Shown: positions 23,008 to 35,852 of the stretch, piece by piece | Position numbering within the stretch: the stretch's first letter is position 1 | Layout: each line of letters opens with the position of its first letter | NCBI GenBank assembly: GCA_014529385.2 | Contig: CM043968.1 | Location: 29,070,013 to 29,134,012 of the forward strand | DNA from: Adiantum capillus-veneris | Lineage: Eukaryota > Streptophyta > Polypodiopsida > Polypodiales > Pteridaceae | DNA length: 64,000 bases | Direction of reading: 5' to 3' | The notes under the pieces: generated by a model | Database searches by the model: none | Seen by the model: the letters and a program-made list of their open reading frames with translations, nothing else | What the model was told of the DNA's origin: nothing | Made by a program: the position numbers and the translations under genes

Positions 23008-23280
23008 GAGGTGCTGGAAGAGATCCCGGACCTCCAAATTCTCACTTTGCATCCAGTGGTGGTGGGTGATCGTTAGTTTCTATTCCTTGACGACATTGCC
23101 AAAACGTTAGGACTCAGAGAAGATGAGTCAGTTGCAGTGCTTGCTATCTATGCGGGCGTGAAGGATCCCAGTGGGAGGAAGAGAAATTCAATTTTCAAAT
23201 TGATTTCAAAGACCAAGATCTCCCAGCAAGCCTATCTTTCCTCCCCAGTGAAAACAAACAACAGTTGGTGCAAACAGTAG
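23008..23280 (+). pseudogene. Unrecognised ORF remnant, 3' part after the gypsy insertion
   Basis: Directly after the GAGAT duplication the frame EVLEEIPDLQILTLHPVVVG continues from the frame ending DRMIEG before 14257. After one TAG it goes on as FLFLDDIAKTLGLREDESVA, VLAIYAGVKDPSGRKRNSIF and ISQQAYLSSPVKTNNSWCKQ, stopping near 23280. Removing the element and one duplication copy keeps the frame, so both pieces were one coding stretch. Function unknown. Confidence 0.5.
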
Positions 23281-23456
23281 CAAGTACGCTAGTGGAAATA
23301 AAATCATGTGCCTCTTTCTACAAAAGCCAGAGAGCGCTCTTATCCACACAAACCACTGATTGCAATTGGTAGAGATGATCGAAGCAATCCCAACAGGGAG
23401 TGGAGCTCAAGGCTAGCCTACAGACCTTGCGCTTGTGTGTGTGTGTATGTGACTGT

Positions 23457-23491
<35 letters not shown>

Positions 23492-24599
23492 CTTGAAGGG
23501 ACTGCCGAGGAGGAGCTGCTTCATGACAGCTATTGGCATCCACGTCACAATCATTATTGTATCAAGAAGAGGAGCATCTTTGCCTACGCATGCGTAGAGG
23601 GAGGGTAGTAGAATCTGGAGGAGGGTTCAACTGTGATCACCTGTGCTCGAGCACTTACTTGCAGAGCTTGTGGGCATAGTGTAGGACACTGATAGATCAA
23701 TGATCCTATTTGATAGCCTTGCTCACCCAGTTGAGAGTCCTCATTGGATCAAGAAATATCCCTCTTCTCACCACTAGTAAGTACCATCCACAAGAGCTTT
23801 AGCGCCAGCTCAAACACGGACGGCTCTATGCTTCTCTCTCTCTCTCTCTCTCTCTCTCTTGTCAGCTAGATCTCCATGCCTTTATCTCTGATAGTTCAAA
23901 CTTAAGTTTGAGCTCATGTGAATAACTACCTAGGCTAGGAGCTCCAACTTAGGGTGCACTACATACAAAGGTGAGACTTGCCATGTGTCTTCATTGTGCA
24001 AGTTTGTTCACATTGCCCAAGTGACACTAAATACTAGAATTTTCTTGGCAATATGAAACAAATAACTTGCGAGTTTATAGTTACTGTATAGGGTGCAAGA
24101 CATTGGGCTTAGGAGTTCAAGCTTTCTTCGCATTTCTTGCCACAAAGTGCACGGAGGAGGAGGTCATCCGAGGGGTGCAGGCCACCCGGTGGGTCCAAAC
24201 GATGTCCTTATTGATTTAGGAAACAACATGCTTCCACATCTACAAATGACCCTACCCAACTAGATGTTCTAGGCAATCTAAATGGTACCTTATATTTGAG
24301 CTCCATGCCTTTATCTACCTACCAGCTCAAACTTAAGTTTGAACTCCATGTCTATATCTACCTAGAACCTTAGTCAATCTCCATGCCTCAATCTACCTTG
24401 AAGCCCAAACTCCATGTCTTTTTCTCCTAACATCTTGAGCTCCGTCGCTATATCTATCTAGAAATTTGATCTCCATGTCAAATAGTTTGAAATAGTTTTT
24501 TTAATAGATAGTTTGACATTGTATAGCTTAGTAGGTCATTTGATCAAAACCATTGCAATCTAGGCCCTATATGAGTGATGACATACCTTTGATGCAGTA
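23281..24599. other. Unassigned interval with poly(G), (CT)n and short dispersed repeats
   Basis: A poly(G) run lies at about 23457-23489 and (CT)n at 23834-23860. A roughly 45-bp phrase (gctccatgcctttatct...cttaagtttga) occurs near 23872 and again near 24300, with shorter 'ctccatgtc' echoes to 24480. No gene is supported. Confidence 0.6.
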
Positions 24600-24966
24600 C
24601 AAAGTACACCCCATAAATGTTGATTGGAAAGTGCTATAGAGTTATGGAAGAGAAATGACCAGGAAAAGCAGACAAAAGTGAGTATGTTAGATGATTCAAC
24701 CTTGTCCCCATGTATTAGGAGAATCTTATGCAAGCTATGCAAGCCCTTGGTGCAAGCAAAGACACTTTCTTTGATGACTTTTGGCCAAGGTGTATATGAG
24801 AAAAAGCTCATCCTCTTGACCTTCCATTGGAAGGTAATCCAAATACAAGACTTGATGTAAATGAGGGCCACCATTGTGGTCTAATTCACAATAAATGTTT
24901 TGAGGAGCTCAACCCAACTCTTGATGTGGAAAAGGGTGACTTTGTACTTGTGCAAACTTGTGATGC
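24600..24966 (+). pseudogene. Unrecognised ORF remnant, left part, split by the solo LTR
   Basis: One frame reads DTFFDDFWPRC, a stop, then EKAHPLDLPLEGNPNTRLDV, NEGHHCGLIHNKCFEELNPT and LDVEKGDFVLVQTCDA, ending at the solo LTR. The frame resumes after it at 26564. I do not recognise the protein. The surrounding repeats suggest another decayed transposon gene, but a host gene is possible. Confidence 0.42.
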
Positions 24967-26558
24967 TGTAACATTTAATGGCCTAATAACTTATGTGTAG
25001 CGGAAATTAGCATGAACATAGTGGGCATTTCATTAGAATAGATTCCTAATGAGAATTACAAGAGTGCTTGGGTGGAGAGAGCAACAAAAAGCATAACACC
25101 TAGTTAGATAGCATCAACAATACTTTCAAAAGAGAGAGAAATTAAGCTATTGACAACAGTTGAGGACCGGATTTGCATGGAGCCGGTCCCCCCTCCAAAA
25201 GGCTTTGTATTATGGTTTCTCCCATCAAGAGAGACATTGTACAATACAATTCTTTGTGTTCCTTCAAGACTAGCTAGTGCAATGAAGACGGAAGCTTCAT
25301 GCATTAAGCAAAACACTTAATCAAACACAACTTGAATTATCCCCGTTCTCAGACCCAAGAATTCACACACCTTCGAAGATGGTGAGAGCTAGCAGGGTAT
25401 GAGAGTAGATTGAGAGGAAGAAAGAGTATCTTACGAGAAAGATGTACATCTCCTCACATAATCACTCATATGTAGCATAGCTTAGCTTAGTAATTAGCTT
25501 GGTAGAGGAGATGAGCATGCATTGAAGCTTGGCTCTTGGTTGGATTTGCATCCACATGCCAAGAGAGTGTTGATGTAGGCTTCTATCTCACAAGCTTGGA
25601 GTAGGTGATGAGTTCTCCATTAAAGCTTGGGAAGAGATAGTCTTCTCTTTCTTCACACATGAGCTTGTGTGTGTGTGTGTGTGTGTGATAATGCCTTGCA
25701 AAAATCAGCCCCCTCTCTCTCTTGGGCGAGCCCTCTTGCTAAATGCTCTTCCTGAAGCCTCATTGGCCCTCCCCAAGTCAAGCCAATTACAATTAAGCAG
25801 CATAAGTGATAGCCTTTTGACATGTGTCCCCCTTTCCCCTTTTGTGAGAGCTTTAGGTAATTAAATAATTAAACTAAACTCTCATTGGACCCCTTTGCCT
25901 CCTGGCCAATAGGAATCAGGCAAGCCATGGGGCTCCTGAATGCTCATTGGACCCCTTGGGAGACTGCCCAATAGTCTTCTAGGAGACTTAATTCTCATTG
26001 GTTTCTTTTATTAAATGTTTTTAAATTAATTAAACTAGATTTACTCTAGCTTAATTTTCATTGGTCCACTTCAAGGGTCATCCAATAGAAATTGGGCACA
26101 CCTTGTGGGCATCTGGTCTAGGGAGCTGACATGTGTCCCTCATTCCCTTTGTGTAAAGGGAGCCTGTGTGTGTGTGTGTGGCTTTCTCTCTCATCCCCTA
26201 CCTTTAGGGCTCGCCCCCTCCCATGTAGGGATGTGCAAAGACTTTTAGGGCACACACAAAGCATCCAATTTTCCCTAGGGTTGACCTTTGGACACAACCT
26301 TTGAATTTTGGAACCTTAGCATTTTGGAAGTCTTAATGGGCTGAACCTTAGGGTCTTTTTAGCCCATTGTTGCACATGGCTCTTTTGCAGATGGCCCCCC
26401 CTTTGGATCCCTATTTTCCCTCCTTTGGATCCCTACTGTGGCCGGTCTGCTAGCTTAACCAATATTCTAGCTTTTTCTCCCCTGGCCTTCCCCACATTAA
26501 ATGATCAGTTTAATATGAGAAAATCATTTAGGAGAATTAGATATTGATTATTATGAGA
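24967..26558 (-). mobile_element. Solo LTR of the gypsy family
   Basis: The segment is the reverse complement of the LTRs at 14258 and 21430 over its whole length (1592 bp) and is flanked by a 5-bp duplication GATGC (24962-24966 and 26559-26563). One terminal base is changed (TGAGA for TGACA at the right). No internal sequence is present, as expected after LTR-LTR recombination. Confidence 0.93.
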
Positions 26559-26563
26559 GATGC

Positions 26564-26740
26564 AAATTATCCAATTTGGCTAGGAGTGACAACAACAGAC
26601 ATCGATTAGAATAAGAAGTCAATAAACCACCGACAAGTCAAGATACAATACTTGGCACTAATTTCAAAGAAGAAGAATGAAAATGATTTGGAGGTTTACA
26701 AAGATTGTTGGAACAAGTACTGGTGGTGAGGGAGCATAAT
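26564..26740 (+). pseudogene. Unrecognised ORF remnant, right part after the solo LTR
   Basis: It continues the frame from before 24967: NYPIWLGVTTTDID, a TAG, then INHRQVKIQYLALISKKKNE and NDLEVYKDCWNKYWW, ending TGA near 26729. The frame match across the LTR and its duplication shows the LTR landed in this coding sequence. Confidence 0.45.
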
Positions 26741-27042
26741 TTAGTTACCGGTCTCTCTTGCAACTTACATTTTAGTTGTTCTCATAATGAAGCATGTGTG
26801 AGTGGATAACTTGAATTTGGATGTGTGTATGTATATATAAATTTGTAAACTATCATGTCCAAACACACCGTAGTGTATAATAGGGTTGTTGACAACTTAC
26901 AATATAAGCATCCACTAAACATTGTACCACAACCTTCTTGTGTGCAACAACTTAGTACATCACAACCTCACGTCAAGTCCATGTGACACAAAGAATTGTC
27001 CCAAATTTGCGCATTTTTCCCTATTTTCCTAAATATGTGTTA
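26741..27042. other. Unassigned AT-rich interval
   Basis: I see no gene, repeat or recognisable terminus here. Confidence 0.5.
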
Positions 27043-28278
27043 AAGGCAAAAGGTTGCTACTGAGATAAGCACAGAAGAGCCCAAGCCTTTAAAGAAAATG
27101 ATTGGGTCTTACTTAAATTTCCCAAGGCTCGATTAAGGCACACGACGGGCAAGAATCCTACGAGACACCAAAAGTACTATGCTAAATTAGCAAAAAGGTA
27201 CGATGGTCCCTTCCAGATTCTTAGGCCAATCAATGAGATGGCCTATCAACTCAAGTTGCCCAACCATTGGCTCATACGCAATGCTTTTCATGTGAGCCTA
27301 CTAAATCCTTACAAAGGAGAGCCACCTCAAGAACCAACTATTGAAGACCCACCGGAGATCGAGGACCAAGAAGAGGTGCTGCAGCCCGAGTCCATTCTCC
27401 GACATGAAGATGAGGTATTAAGAGGTGGTAAGAGTATCTGATGATATCTTATCAAGTTTAAGAATTATCCTTTTGAAGATGCTAGATGGATGCAAGGCAT
27501 ACAATTAAAGGATAACCTTGTCAATGCTTACAATGCTTTCCTAGAGTAAGCAAATGTACAAATGTTTAAAATGAACAAAGTGTTTGTCTTATAAGATTCT
27601 CTTTTTCTTTATTGTGCATAAATGTGAAGTAGTATGCATGCTTAGAATCAAGTTTGCGGAGACGACGTCTCCCAAACACCAAATAGAGCTTGTCACTCTA
27701 CTATGGAAGATTGATAGGACTAATGTGCAGACATGCTTGCGATAACTTAGGCTCTCAAGCACGAAATGGATTAGTCATCCATTCTGGAACGATGTCGTAG
27801 GGTAACATAGGGATCCTCTACCCGCTAGAAAAGGACTAATGAATAGGCTTTATCGTCTCTACCCCATTGTCGAGGACGACTATGATTTCAAGAGAGAGGT
27901 AATTTTATAATAACTAATATCTAATTCTCCTAAATGATTTTCTCATGTTAGACTGATCATTCAATATGGGAAAGTGCCAGGGGAGAAAAAGCTAGAGTAT
28001 TGGTTAAGCTGGCAGATCAGCCACAATAGGGATCTAAAGGAGGGAAAATAGGGATCCAAAGGGAGGGCCATCTTGAAAAGAGAAATGTGCAACAATGGGC
28101 TTTAAAGACCCTAAGGTTCAGCCCATTAAGACTTCCAAAATGCTAAGGTTCCAAAATTCAAAGGTTGTGTCCAATGGTCAAAGCTTAGTTAAATTGGATG
28201 CTTTGTGTGTGTACAAAAAGTCTTCAAAGGTTCCTACATAGGAGGGCGCAAGCCCTAGAAGTAGGGGATGAGAGAGAG

Positions 28279-28339
<61 letters not shown>

Positions 28340-29554
28340 CACACTCACACTCACAAGATTCCTTTACACAAAGGGAATGCGGGACACATGTCAGCTCCCT
28401 AGCCCAGATGCCCACAAGATACACTCAAATCCTATTGAATGGCCATGGAGGTGGACCAATGAGAATAGGCAAGAGTAAATCTAGTTTAATTCATTTAAAA
28501 ACACTTAATAAAAGAACCAATAAGAATTAAGCTCTCTAGAAGACTATGGACAGTCTCCCAAGGGGTCCAATGAGCATTCAACAGCCCAATGGCTTGCCTG
28601 ATTGCTATTGGCCAGGAGACAAAGGGGTCCAAGGAGAGTTTAGTTGCATTAATTAATTACCTAAAGCTCTCACAAAAATGGGAAAGGGGGACATATGTCA
28701 GAAGGCTATCACTATGCTGCTTAATTTTCATTGGCTAGGCTTGGAGAGGTCGAATGGGGTGTCAGCATGAGTAAAATGCAAGAGGGGTCGACCAAGAGAG
28801 AGAGGGGGATGAATTTGTCAAGTCATTAACACAGACAGTCTCACACAATCTCTTGTGTGAAGCAAGAAGACTCTCTCTCTCTCTCTCTCTCCTTCTCAAG
28901 CTTTAATGGAAAGCTTATCACCTCCTCCAAGCTTGTGAGAAGGGAGGCCTACACCAACAACTCTTGGCTTTGTGATGCAAATCCAACCAAGAACCAAGCT
29001 TCAATGCATGCTCATCTCCTCTACCATGATAATTACTAAGCTATGCTATGCTAATATAAGTGATTATGTGAGCAGATGTCATCTTTCTTGTAAGACTACT
29101 TCTTCCTCTCAATCTACTCTCATACCCCGCTAGCTCTCACCATCTTTGAAGGTGTGTGAGGTCCTGGGTCTGAGACCATGAGGGAATTGATATTGCGTTT
29201 TATAAGTGTTTTGCTTAGTGGTTGAAGCTTCCATCTTCATTGCACTAGCTAGTATTGAAGAAACACAAAGAATTGTATTGTAAAATGTCTCTCTTGATGG
29301 GAGAAACCTATAATACAAAGCCTTTTGGAGGGGGGACCAGCTCCATGTAAGTCCGGTCCTCAACTGCTGTCAATAGCTTAATTTCTCTCCCTTTTGAAGT
29401 ATTGTTCATGCTATCTGACTAGATGTTATGCTTTTTGTTGCTCTCTCCACCCAAGCACTCTTGTTATGCTCATTAGAAACTTATTCTAATGAAATGCTCA
29501 CTATGTTCATGTTATTTTCCGCTAACACAAGTTACTAGGCCATTAAATGTTACA
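27043..29554 (+). mobile_element. 5'-truncated gypsy copy (pol end plus 3' LTR)
   Basis: 27043-27549 matches 20568-21071 of the full element (integrase C-terminal and chromodomain-like region: [39 protein letters not shown]), with a TGA replacing the Arg codon near 27440. After the usual 3' spacer, an LTR runs from 27903 to 29554, with its first bases mutated (TTTTATAATAAC) and an intact ACA end. The LTR contains a long (CA)n at 28280-28350. No 5' half and no left LTR are present. Confidence 0.9.
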
Positions 29555-30085
29555 ATTGCCCTACCCAAACATTGAAAAGTAAGTAAAATAAAGACTTAAA
29601 AGCCAATATAAATAATGGGCTCACATTGGGCAGTCCACTTGAGATGTCCAAACTCGAGCAAACATCTAACAAATACAGCCTTCATAAACATCCTTAGAAG
29701 GTGCTTCAAGAGGCGGCAAAGAAAAACTTAGATGCCTAGAACCAGCATACCAAAGTTTGGCGTATGAAATAGCCTTTGAATCCACAACTGCATTTGAAAA
29801 ACGTTTTCCACACTTTTCATACAAAGTGAGCTTATACAGCCCACAACACAAAATGCCAAATTCAATAGTTACATCACCAAAATTGAGATCATGAACTTTA
29901 CATTTGTCATCCACAAATTTGACAAGATCAAGTCTTGCAAGTGCAGATACAGACAAAAGGTTCTTTTTGATCCCTGGTACATAAGGTGAATCAAAAGTGT
30001 GAAAGAACTGCCACTCATAGTAGTTAACACAATCTTTCCAACGCCCTTGGCTAGATAAGAGGCATTTTAGGCACAAGTGATCATA

Positions 30086-30340
30086 CTTGGGGGGTCACTA
30101 CAGTCAAAAGAATGCCTATCATGTGAGTTTAATAGCAGGAATTCTTTTTTCCTATATTTTCTTTCATTCTCACATATAAAAGGGTGTTGAAAAAATGATC
30201 TTGAGAGAAAATTTATAGATTGAATAGGGAAAGGGTCCCTTTTATTGGTGAAAAATTAACATCTAAGGGCTTTTATAAATAGTCCTTGAATGCACGGGAT
30301 ATACATGTTTTACATAGAGTGACCTCCCCCCCCCGCCCCC

Positions 30341-30373
<33 letters not shown>
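30086..30373 (+). mobile_element. Short non-coding element with G/C homopolymer ends, copy 1
   Basis: This 288-bp segment interrupts the copia fragment and is flanked by a 7-bp duplication GATCATA (30079-30085 and 30374-30380). It starts near GGGGGGTCACT, and its right part reads AGTGACCTCCCCCCCC followed by more C and a (CT)n run, so the ends are inverted repeats. About 250 bp of its body match the reverse complement of 34377-34610. No coding capacity: MITE-like. Confidence 0.7.
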
Positions 30374-30376
<3 letters not shown>

Positions 30377-31964
30377 CATATTCCCATGAGGGACATCCTT
30401 GAAAGAGGCAAACAAGTCACACTGCAAAGTAATGTGCTACCACTATCAGAGTACCAAACATGTGACTCTGCAGCAACTGTCATACATGCATCATGGACAA
30501 AAGGATCTTAAGTACACTCTGCACTAAATGCCCACTTTGCATCTACATCAACACTAGAATCTCCATATCCAGAAGACTCTACAATAGCTGCCCTAGTGGC
30601 TTGTCAACTCTCTTTCTTCTTGGCCTCTTTTGCCTTCGGCTTAGGACATTGCTTTATCAAATGATCATTAGCATTGCAAAAATGGTAACACATTTTCTTC
30701 TTGCCTTTTTTACCATAATTCCCAGATGAGTTGTTACAGAAAAAAAACACTAGATACGTGTGATTTTCTACTCACTTAAGAACCATGAGAAGTGATTGCA
30801 TTGTTGTTATCACCTTTTCTTTGAGCAACAACAAAAGCTTGTTCAACTGCACACTATTTAGCCCTGATATTTCTTGAAAGTGAATTTATAAGAGTAATTT
30901 TCATAATGCATCAAACTTGACATCTTATGGGTTTCCTTGGGTCATAAGTCTTCAAGCACTAGCAAAAGTCTGGTAAGAGTTTGACAACGCATTGAGAATA
31001 TTTTGCACAAGTGAAGTGTTAGAAATAACTTCACATGTAGAAATGAGTTGCTCATTGATATCCTTGATACTAGCAAGAAAAGTTTCCATGTCTTCCTCCT
31101 CTTGCATAATCTTTGACTCCATCTCTTTATGCAACAATGCAATCTTAGCCTTATTTTCAACTTGCATAAAGACCACCTATAGCTAGAGTATCCCAATCAT
31201 GTTTTGTTGAGCAAATGTGAGGAGTTATAGTGCGCTTCATATATAATGCAATCAATGCATGAGCCCGTGCATCTCTAACCTCCCAACAAGATTGCTCAAT
31301 AGTAGGCGAATCAACTCTATGGAAACAACCTGTTAGAACCTGCAACATCCTCAATAGAGCTTGTATCCATAGAAGGTAGATGTACATCAATGCCTTGCAC
31401 AACATTCTAGATGCCCTTTGAGACAAGAACATGAGTCATCATGTAAGCCCACATTGGGTAGTTATCCCCATCCAATTTGTCTTCAACAAAAAACAACCTG
31501 AAAACATGTGTGGCAAGTGATTGCACGTGATGTGAAAAATTACTTTGAAACTGGGTAGTTATCCCCATCCAATTTTCACTCAGTAGAGAACAACTTGAAA
31601 ACATGTGTGTTGTTGTCAGCCATGGCAAGTGACTGCACCTGATGTGAAAAAGTGCTTTGAAAGTGGAAAATAAAGTATGACTAACACGTTCTATGTAGCA
31701 CAACCCAAAGAGGACTATGAGGGACCTGTTTTGTAGAAAATTGCACAATCAAAAAATTGCACTAATAGAAATACTATTTGCGTTGTGTTTCATGCTAAGT
31801 GGAAATGGAGGCCAAAATAAGTCTGAAGAAAATTTTTGAGCCCGAAGTATTACTTGACCTGATGACGCTCACCAAAGCTCATCCAATTTGGAGAAAATGA
31901 GAAGGGGATGTTGGCGATGCTAACACCATACCGAGAGGAGTACACAACCTGCTCTGCTAGCAAT

Positions 31965-32190
31965 AATTAAAATTAGGGTTGTAGGGATGCACACACAACC
32001 TGGAGAAGATGAAGAAGCTAAAGGCACACAACAAAGAATATATTGCTTAGCGTGAAAACAGAAGATAAACTAGCCCTAGAGTAATTGGCGTATATACAAT
32101 GCACATAGGAAAAAACGTCCTAGTGAGGGAAAAAGTGTCCTGGCGGTCCTAAGTGTGTTCATACACATCATTACCACATATGTGGTAACA
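31965..32190 (-). repeat. 5' LTR of the truncated copia copy
   Basis: It matches the 227-bp LTRs at 47274 and 52225 with many substitutions; the first six LTR bases are altered and the inner end ggtaaca is conserved. The adjacent PBS at 31950-31962 is also decayed. Confidence 0.85.
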
Positions 32191-34350
32191 CTTAAGTGCA
32201 TCAAAGCTTTGATGATAATCCTCTTCTTGATGAAATGCTTTGCCCTTGGCTTTCAATTGGTATGTTATAGGAGTTCATCAATTCTGCATAGTTTGTGACA
32301 AATTATACAATTCTTGCATCAATTCTTATATAGTTTCTAACAAACTATGCAATTCTTGCATAGTTTCTAGAAAACCTATAACAAAAGCCTGCAAATCCTA
32401 AGAAAATTTAAACCTCTACCAAATTTTTAGGAAGAGGACATTTATGAATGGTTTCCACTTAGGATTGATTTATATGAAGCCCTATATCAGAAATTATATG
32501 CCCCAAAAAGTAAATTTTGATCTGCAAAAAATCACACTTGGGTTCTTTAGAATATAATTTGTCTTGCCTAAGAGGATCAAACACCTACTTCAGATGTTGT
32601 AAGTGTGCTTTCCTCATATGCAATGTAGACTAGAATATCATCAAGAAAAACAATGAGAAACTTTCCCAAATACTCAAACTTTCCAAACACTATCCATGAG
32701 TGTAGTGAAATTAGTTGGCACGTTGGTTAAACCAAAAGCCATAACCAAAAATTCATAATGTCCAAACCTTGTTTGGAAAAAAGTTTTAAGTATATTAACA
32801 AGTCTAATTCTTACTTGACGATACCCTAATCACACATCTATTTTTGTATGATTACGTACATGTGTGATTTTATCAAACAACTCATCTACCCTTGGCAATG
32901 GATACTTATTCTTAATGGTAACCGCATTAAGACCAACATGCGTGTGCTATCCTCTTTTTTCTTTACTAATAGAATGCGAGAAGCCCACGGTGAAGAGCTA
33001 GATTGGATAAACCTTTGACTGAGGTAGTTAGCAAGCTAACGTTCCATCTCAGTAGCCTCCAATTGAATCAATCTATAAGGCGGTTTACTAATGGGCTTAC
33101 TACCTGCAACCACATCTATGTCATGTTGCACAAAACATGTTGACAATAGCCCAACCAATAAATCTTGTGGAAAAACATTGTACTATTTACTAGCAATTTT
33201 TTGTTCTTGTGATGATTGAGAAACAAGAAGAGAATTAGATTAGGAAAGAGAAGCATGCGACATTGAGGAATCTTCAAAACATATTAGAATCATTATCAAC
33301 ATTTGATAACAAATGACACAAAGAGTAACAAAGAGTTCTTCTAATTTGTCATTGGAAGAGAGCTCTATAAGCTCATTTGTACAAATGAGTGGTGTGGTAG
33401 GTATATCTTTTTCCCCTAGTAACATTGTGTACCATTGGACTCAAAAATAATATTGTCATGCTCATAACTATGACCTAATATGAAAATTTAACCCATGCAA
33501 CCCCTCCCAACTCAACACCACATATGATCTATCCATGTTCATCACTTGAAAATGTAAGGCTAGCTGATACCAATATCTCAAGAGGTACACCTTTAGCTTG
33601 AGTATCCACACTTTAGCATCATGGCCATTCATCATGTAGCTACCTTGTAGCACTGGGAACTAGGTGTCAGAGGTAGATTGAGATAGTTTCACTCACTTAT
33701 ACTTATTGAAATCGTGAGAAGCACTATCATCTATAAGGATTTGCATCTTATGCCTTTGAATATATCCATGCATTCTCACAAGCTCATGTGGGCCAAATAT
33801 TGGTTTCCACATAGAGGTAGTGATACAACACTCATCAATCGATTTGGATGTTTCACATCCACATTGGACTAACAAGAAAAGGATTCCAAGAAAAGAAATT
33901 ACACCATGTGCTTTTCCTTACCTTGGGTAGCAGAGTTCCCCTTGGGACAATACTTTTTGCCATGTCCACTTCCCATGGAGGTAAAACATAACTTCTCTTT
34001 CTTTGCTTTTTCAAAGTTATCAATTGAAAGATGACCTCTAGGCCCCTTCGGCTTCTTGGATGCATCATATGAGGCTATAGAAAATTTTCTTTTATTATGT
34101 GCTTGATTATTATTAGGAGATGCATGTGTATGCATAACATCATGCATTTGCATGTTATGTAATGATTTATCATCAAGATCATCATGAACATGCACTTGTA
34201 CTATAGCTTCCTCAAGTGTTTTGGGGTCTTGGGTTTTAATATGCTTCTTAAGCTCGAGAGTTAACCCGCATATACACCCCTGTACCTATTGGAGTCATCT
34301 AAACCCTCCAGTTTGAGGATAACACCTCTATACTGTGAGATACATTTGTT

Positions 34351-34608
34351 GGGGGGGGGGGGGGGGGGGGGGGGGGTTTCATAATATGTAAATCCTATAT
34401 ATTGTGTGCATTCAAAGAATATTTATAAAATCCCTTAGCTGTGAATTTTTTACCAGTAAAAGGGATCCGTTTCCTATTCAATCAGTAATTTTTCTTTTGA
34501 GATCATTTTTCAACACTCTTCTGTATGTGAGATGTGAGAAAATATAGAATAAAATAATCCCTAGATTGAACCTAAGTGATAGGCATTTTTTAATTGTAGT
34601 AAGACCCG

Positions 34609-34660
<52 letters not shown>
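34351..34660 (-). mobile_element. Short non-coding element with G/C homopolymer ends, copy 2
   Basis: The body 34377-34610 matches the reverse complement of 30090-30335 (shared phrases aatgcctatca and gtgttgaaaaa). The left end is a poly(G) run (34351-34376) and the right end a poly(C) run of about 50 bases (34611-34660). It interrupts the gag region of the ancient gypsy element. No clear target duplication. Confidence 0.65.
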
Positions 34661-35776
34661 ACCAACACACACATCCAAGGAGTGTCTTATGTTACCACAT
34701 AGAACACTTATCCCATGTTGGTCAGTTTCTATCCTTCTCATTAGTAGGAAGAAATTATTTTGTGAACACATTCTTGAAAGCAGGCCATGTTCACAGTATG
34801 ATGCCCTTCTCCTTGAGAGACATTCAACATTTATAGGCTTTGCATTCCAGTGTCAAGCTAGTTTGTAGTGCCTTCACTGCATTCGGAGTTCAATGAAGCT
34901 GGTGAATGCCATCCCACTTACTAAGGAAGATATTATCGTATCTTTGTTGCGTTCTTTCGCCTCCCCCTGAAAGACTGGTGGTTTTGTGTTTTTCAACAAC
35001 TCATCCACCCCTTTCAAAATAAGAGTTTGTGATGCTGGGTTGCAGCCTTGCTCTAGTGTATTACGGATAGAATTTTGATGCCCTAAGTAGGAAAAATTCG
35101 TAGGTAGCTCACTCGCAATGGCTTTGGTATTCTGTTTCATGATTTGCACTACTAGATCAAACAATTTAATAACATTTTCATTCAAATGTGCAAAATTTTA
35201 TTGTAACATAGACATGCATGCTTGTAGTGCCCTAAATTCCTGAAGATCAATCAACTCTATCTAGTCGTCTGTGCATGTTTCCCTGTATCAAGTTCCTATG
35301 CCAAACTCCCTTGTAGATTTTAATTCCGATCCCGAGGAACCTTGCCAATGGCAAAGGTGAAGCTAGAAGAGCTTCGATGCCACAAACGTGCCTTGGGAGA
35401 TTGTCAAAATAAAGTATTGAAAGCCTTGAGAGCATTGCTTGCTGAGACCTTGAGGCTCAACTTGGCTTGTCGTAATCAACCGCTTTGAGATTTGACTTCA
35501 AGTGCCGAACCCCAATTTACTTGTCAAACATTGGTTTACTGGTTGATACGGGAAAAACAAGCTCTGTGCTTCAATTTTTCGTGTCTCCACATGTCTTGTT
35601 GTGGATTGCTTTGGAGAGATTCCCCCACGCCTTGCCTTGGGTGCTTTGAGAATTTGGGGGGGTGGGGGGGGGGAGGTGTGCCCTTGATTACCCCGAAGGC
35701 CCAAAATTTTAAAGAGTGGTGGCCTTTGAGTATGAACTCAAAGCCACCAAGATGAGCTATGGCGTGCAATGACAGA

Positions 35777-35777
<1 letters not shown>

Positions 35778-35848
<71 letters not shown>
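35778..35848. repeat. (GA)n microsatellite
   Basis: About 71 bp of nearly pure GA lie within the leader/gag region of the ancient gypsy element. A G-rich run (35656-35676) lies just upstream. Confidence 0.95.

Positions 35849-35852
<4 letters not shown>

Larger units (their letters stand above)
29650..32190 (-). mobile_element. Truncated Ty1/copia copy (5' LTR, gag, protease region)
   Basis: Read right to left. A 226-bp LTR (32190-31965) matches the 227-bp LTR of the element at 47274-52451. It is followed by a leader, the gag start region (with a local duplication of about 97 bp at 31456-31650), gag (KIALLHKEMESKIMQEEEDM), a zinc-knuckle region, and the protease tail/pre-integrase region (VPGIKKNLLSVSALARL). 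Homology stops at the beginning of integrase near 29650. Many stops and frame changes make it a fossil. It is also interrupted by a 288-bp element at 30086. Confidence 0.88.

Noticed and set aside
23457-23489. Poly(G) tract as an end of the short homopolymer element
   Set aside because: Neighbouring sequence does not match the body shared by 30086 and 34351. The same holds for tracts at 35656, 37176, 41541 and 59514.
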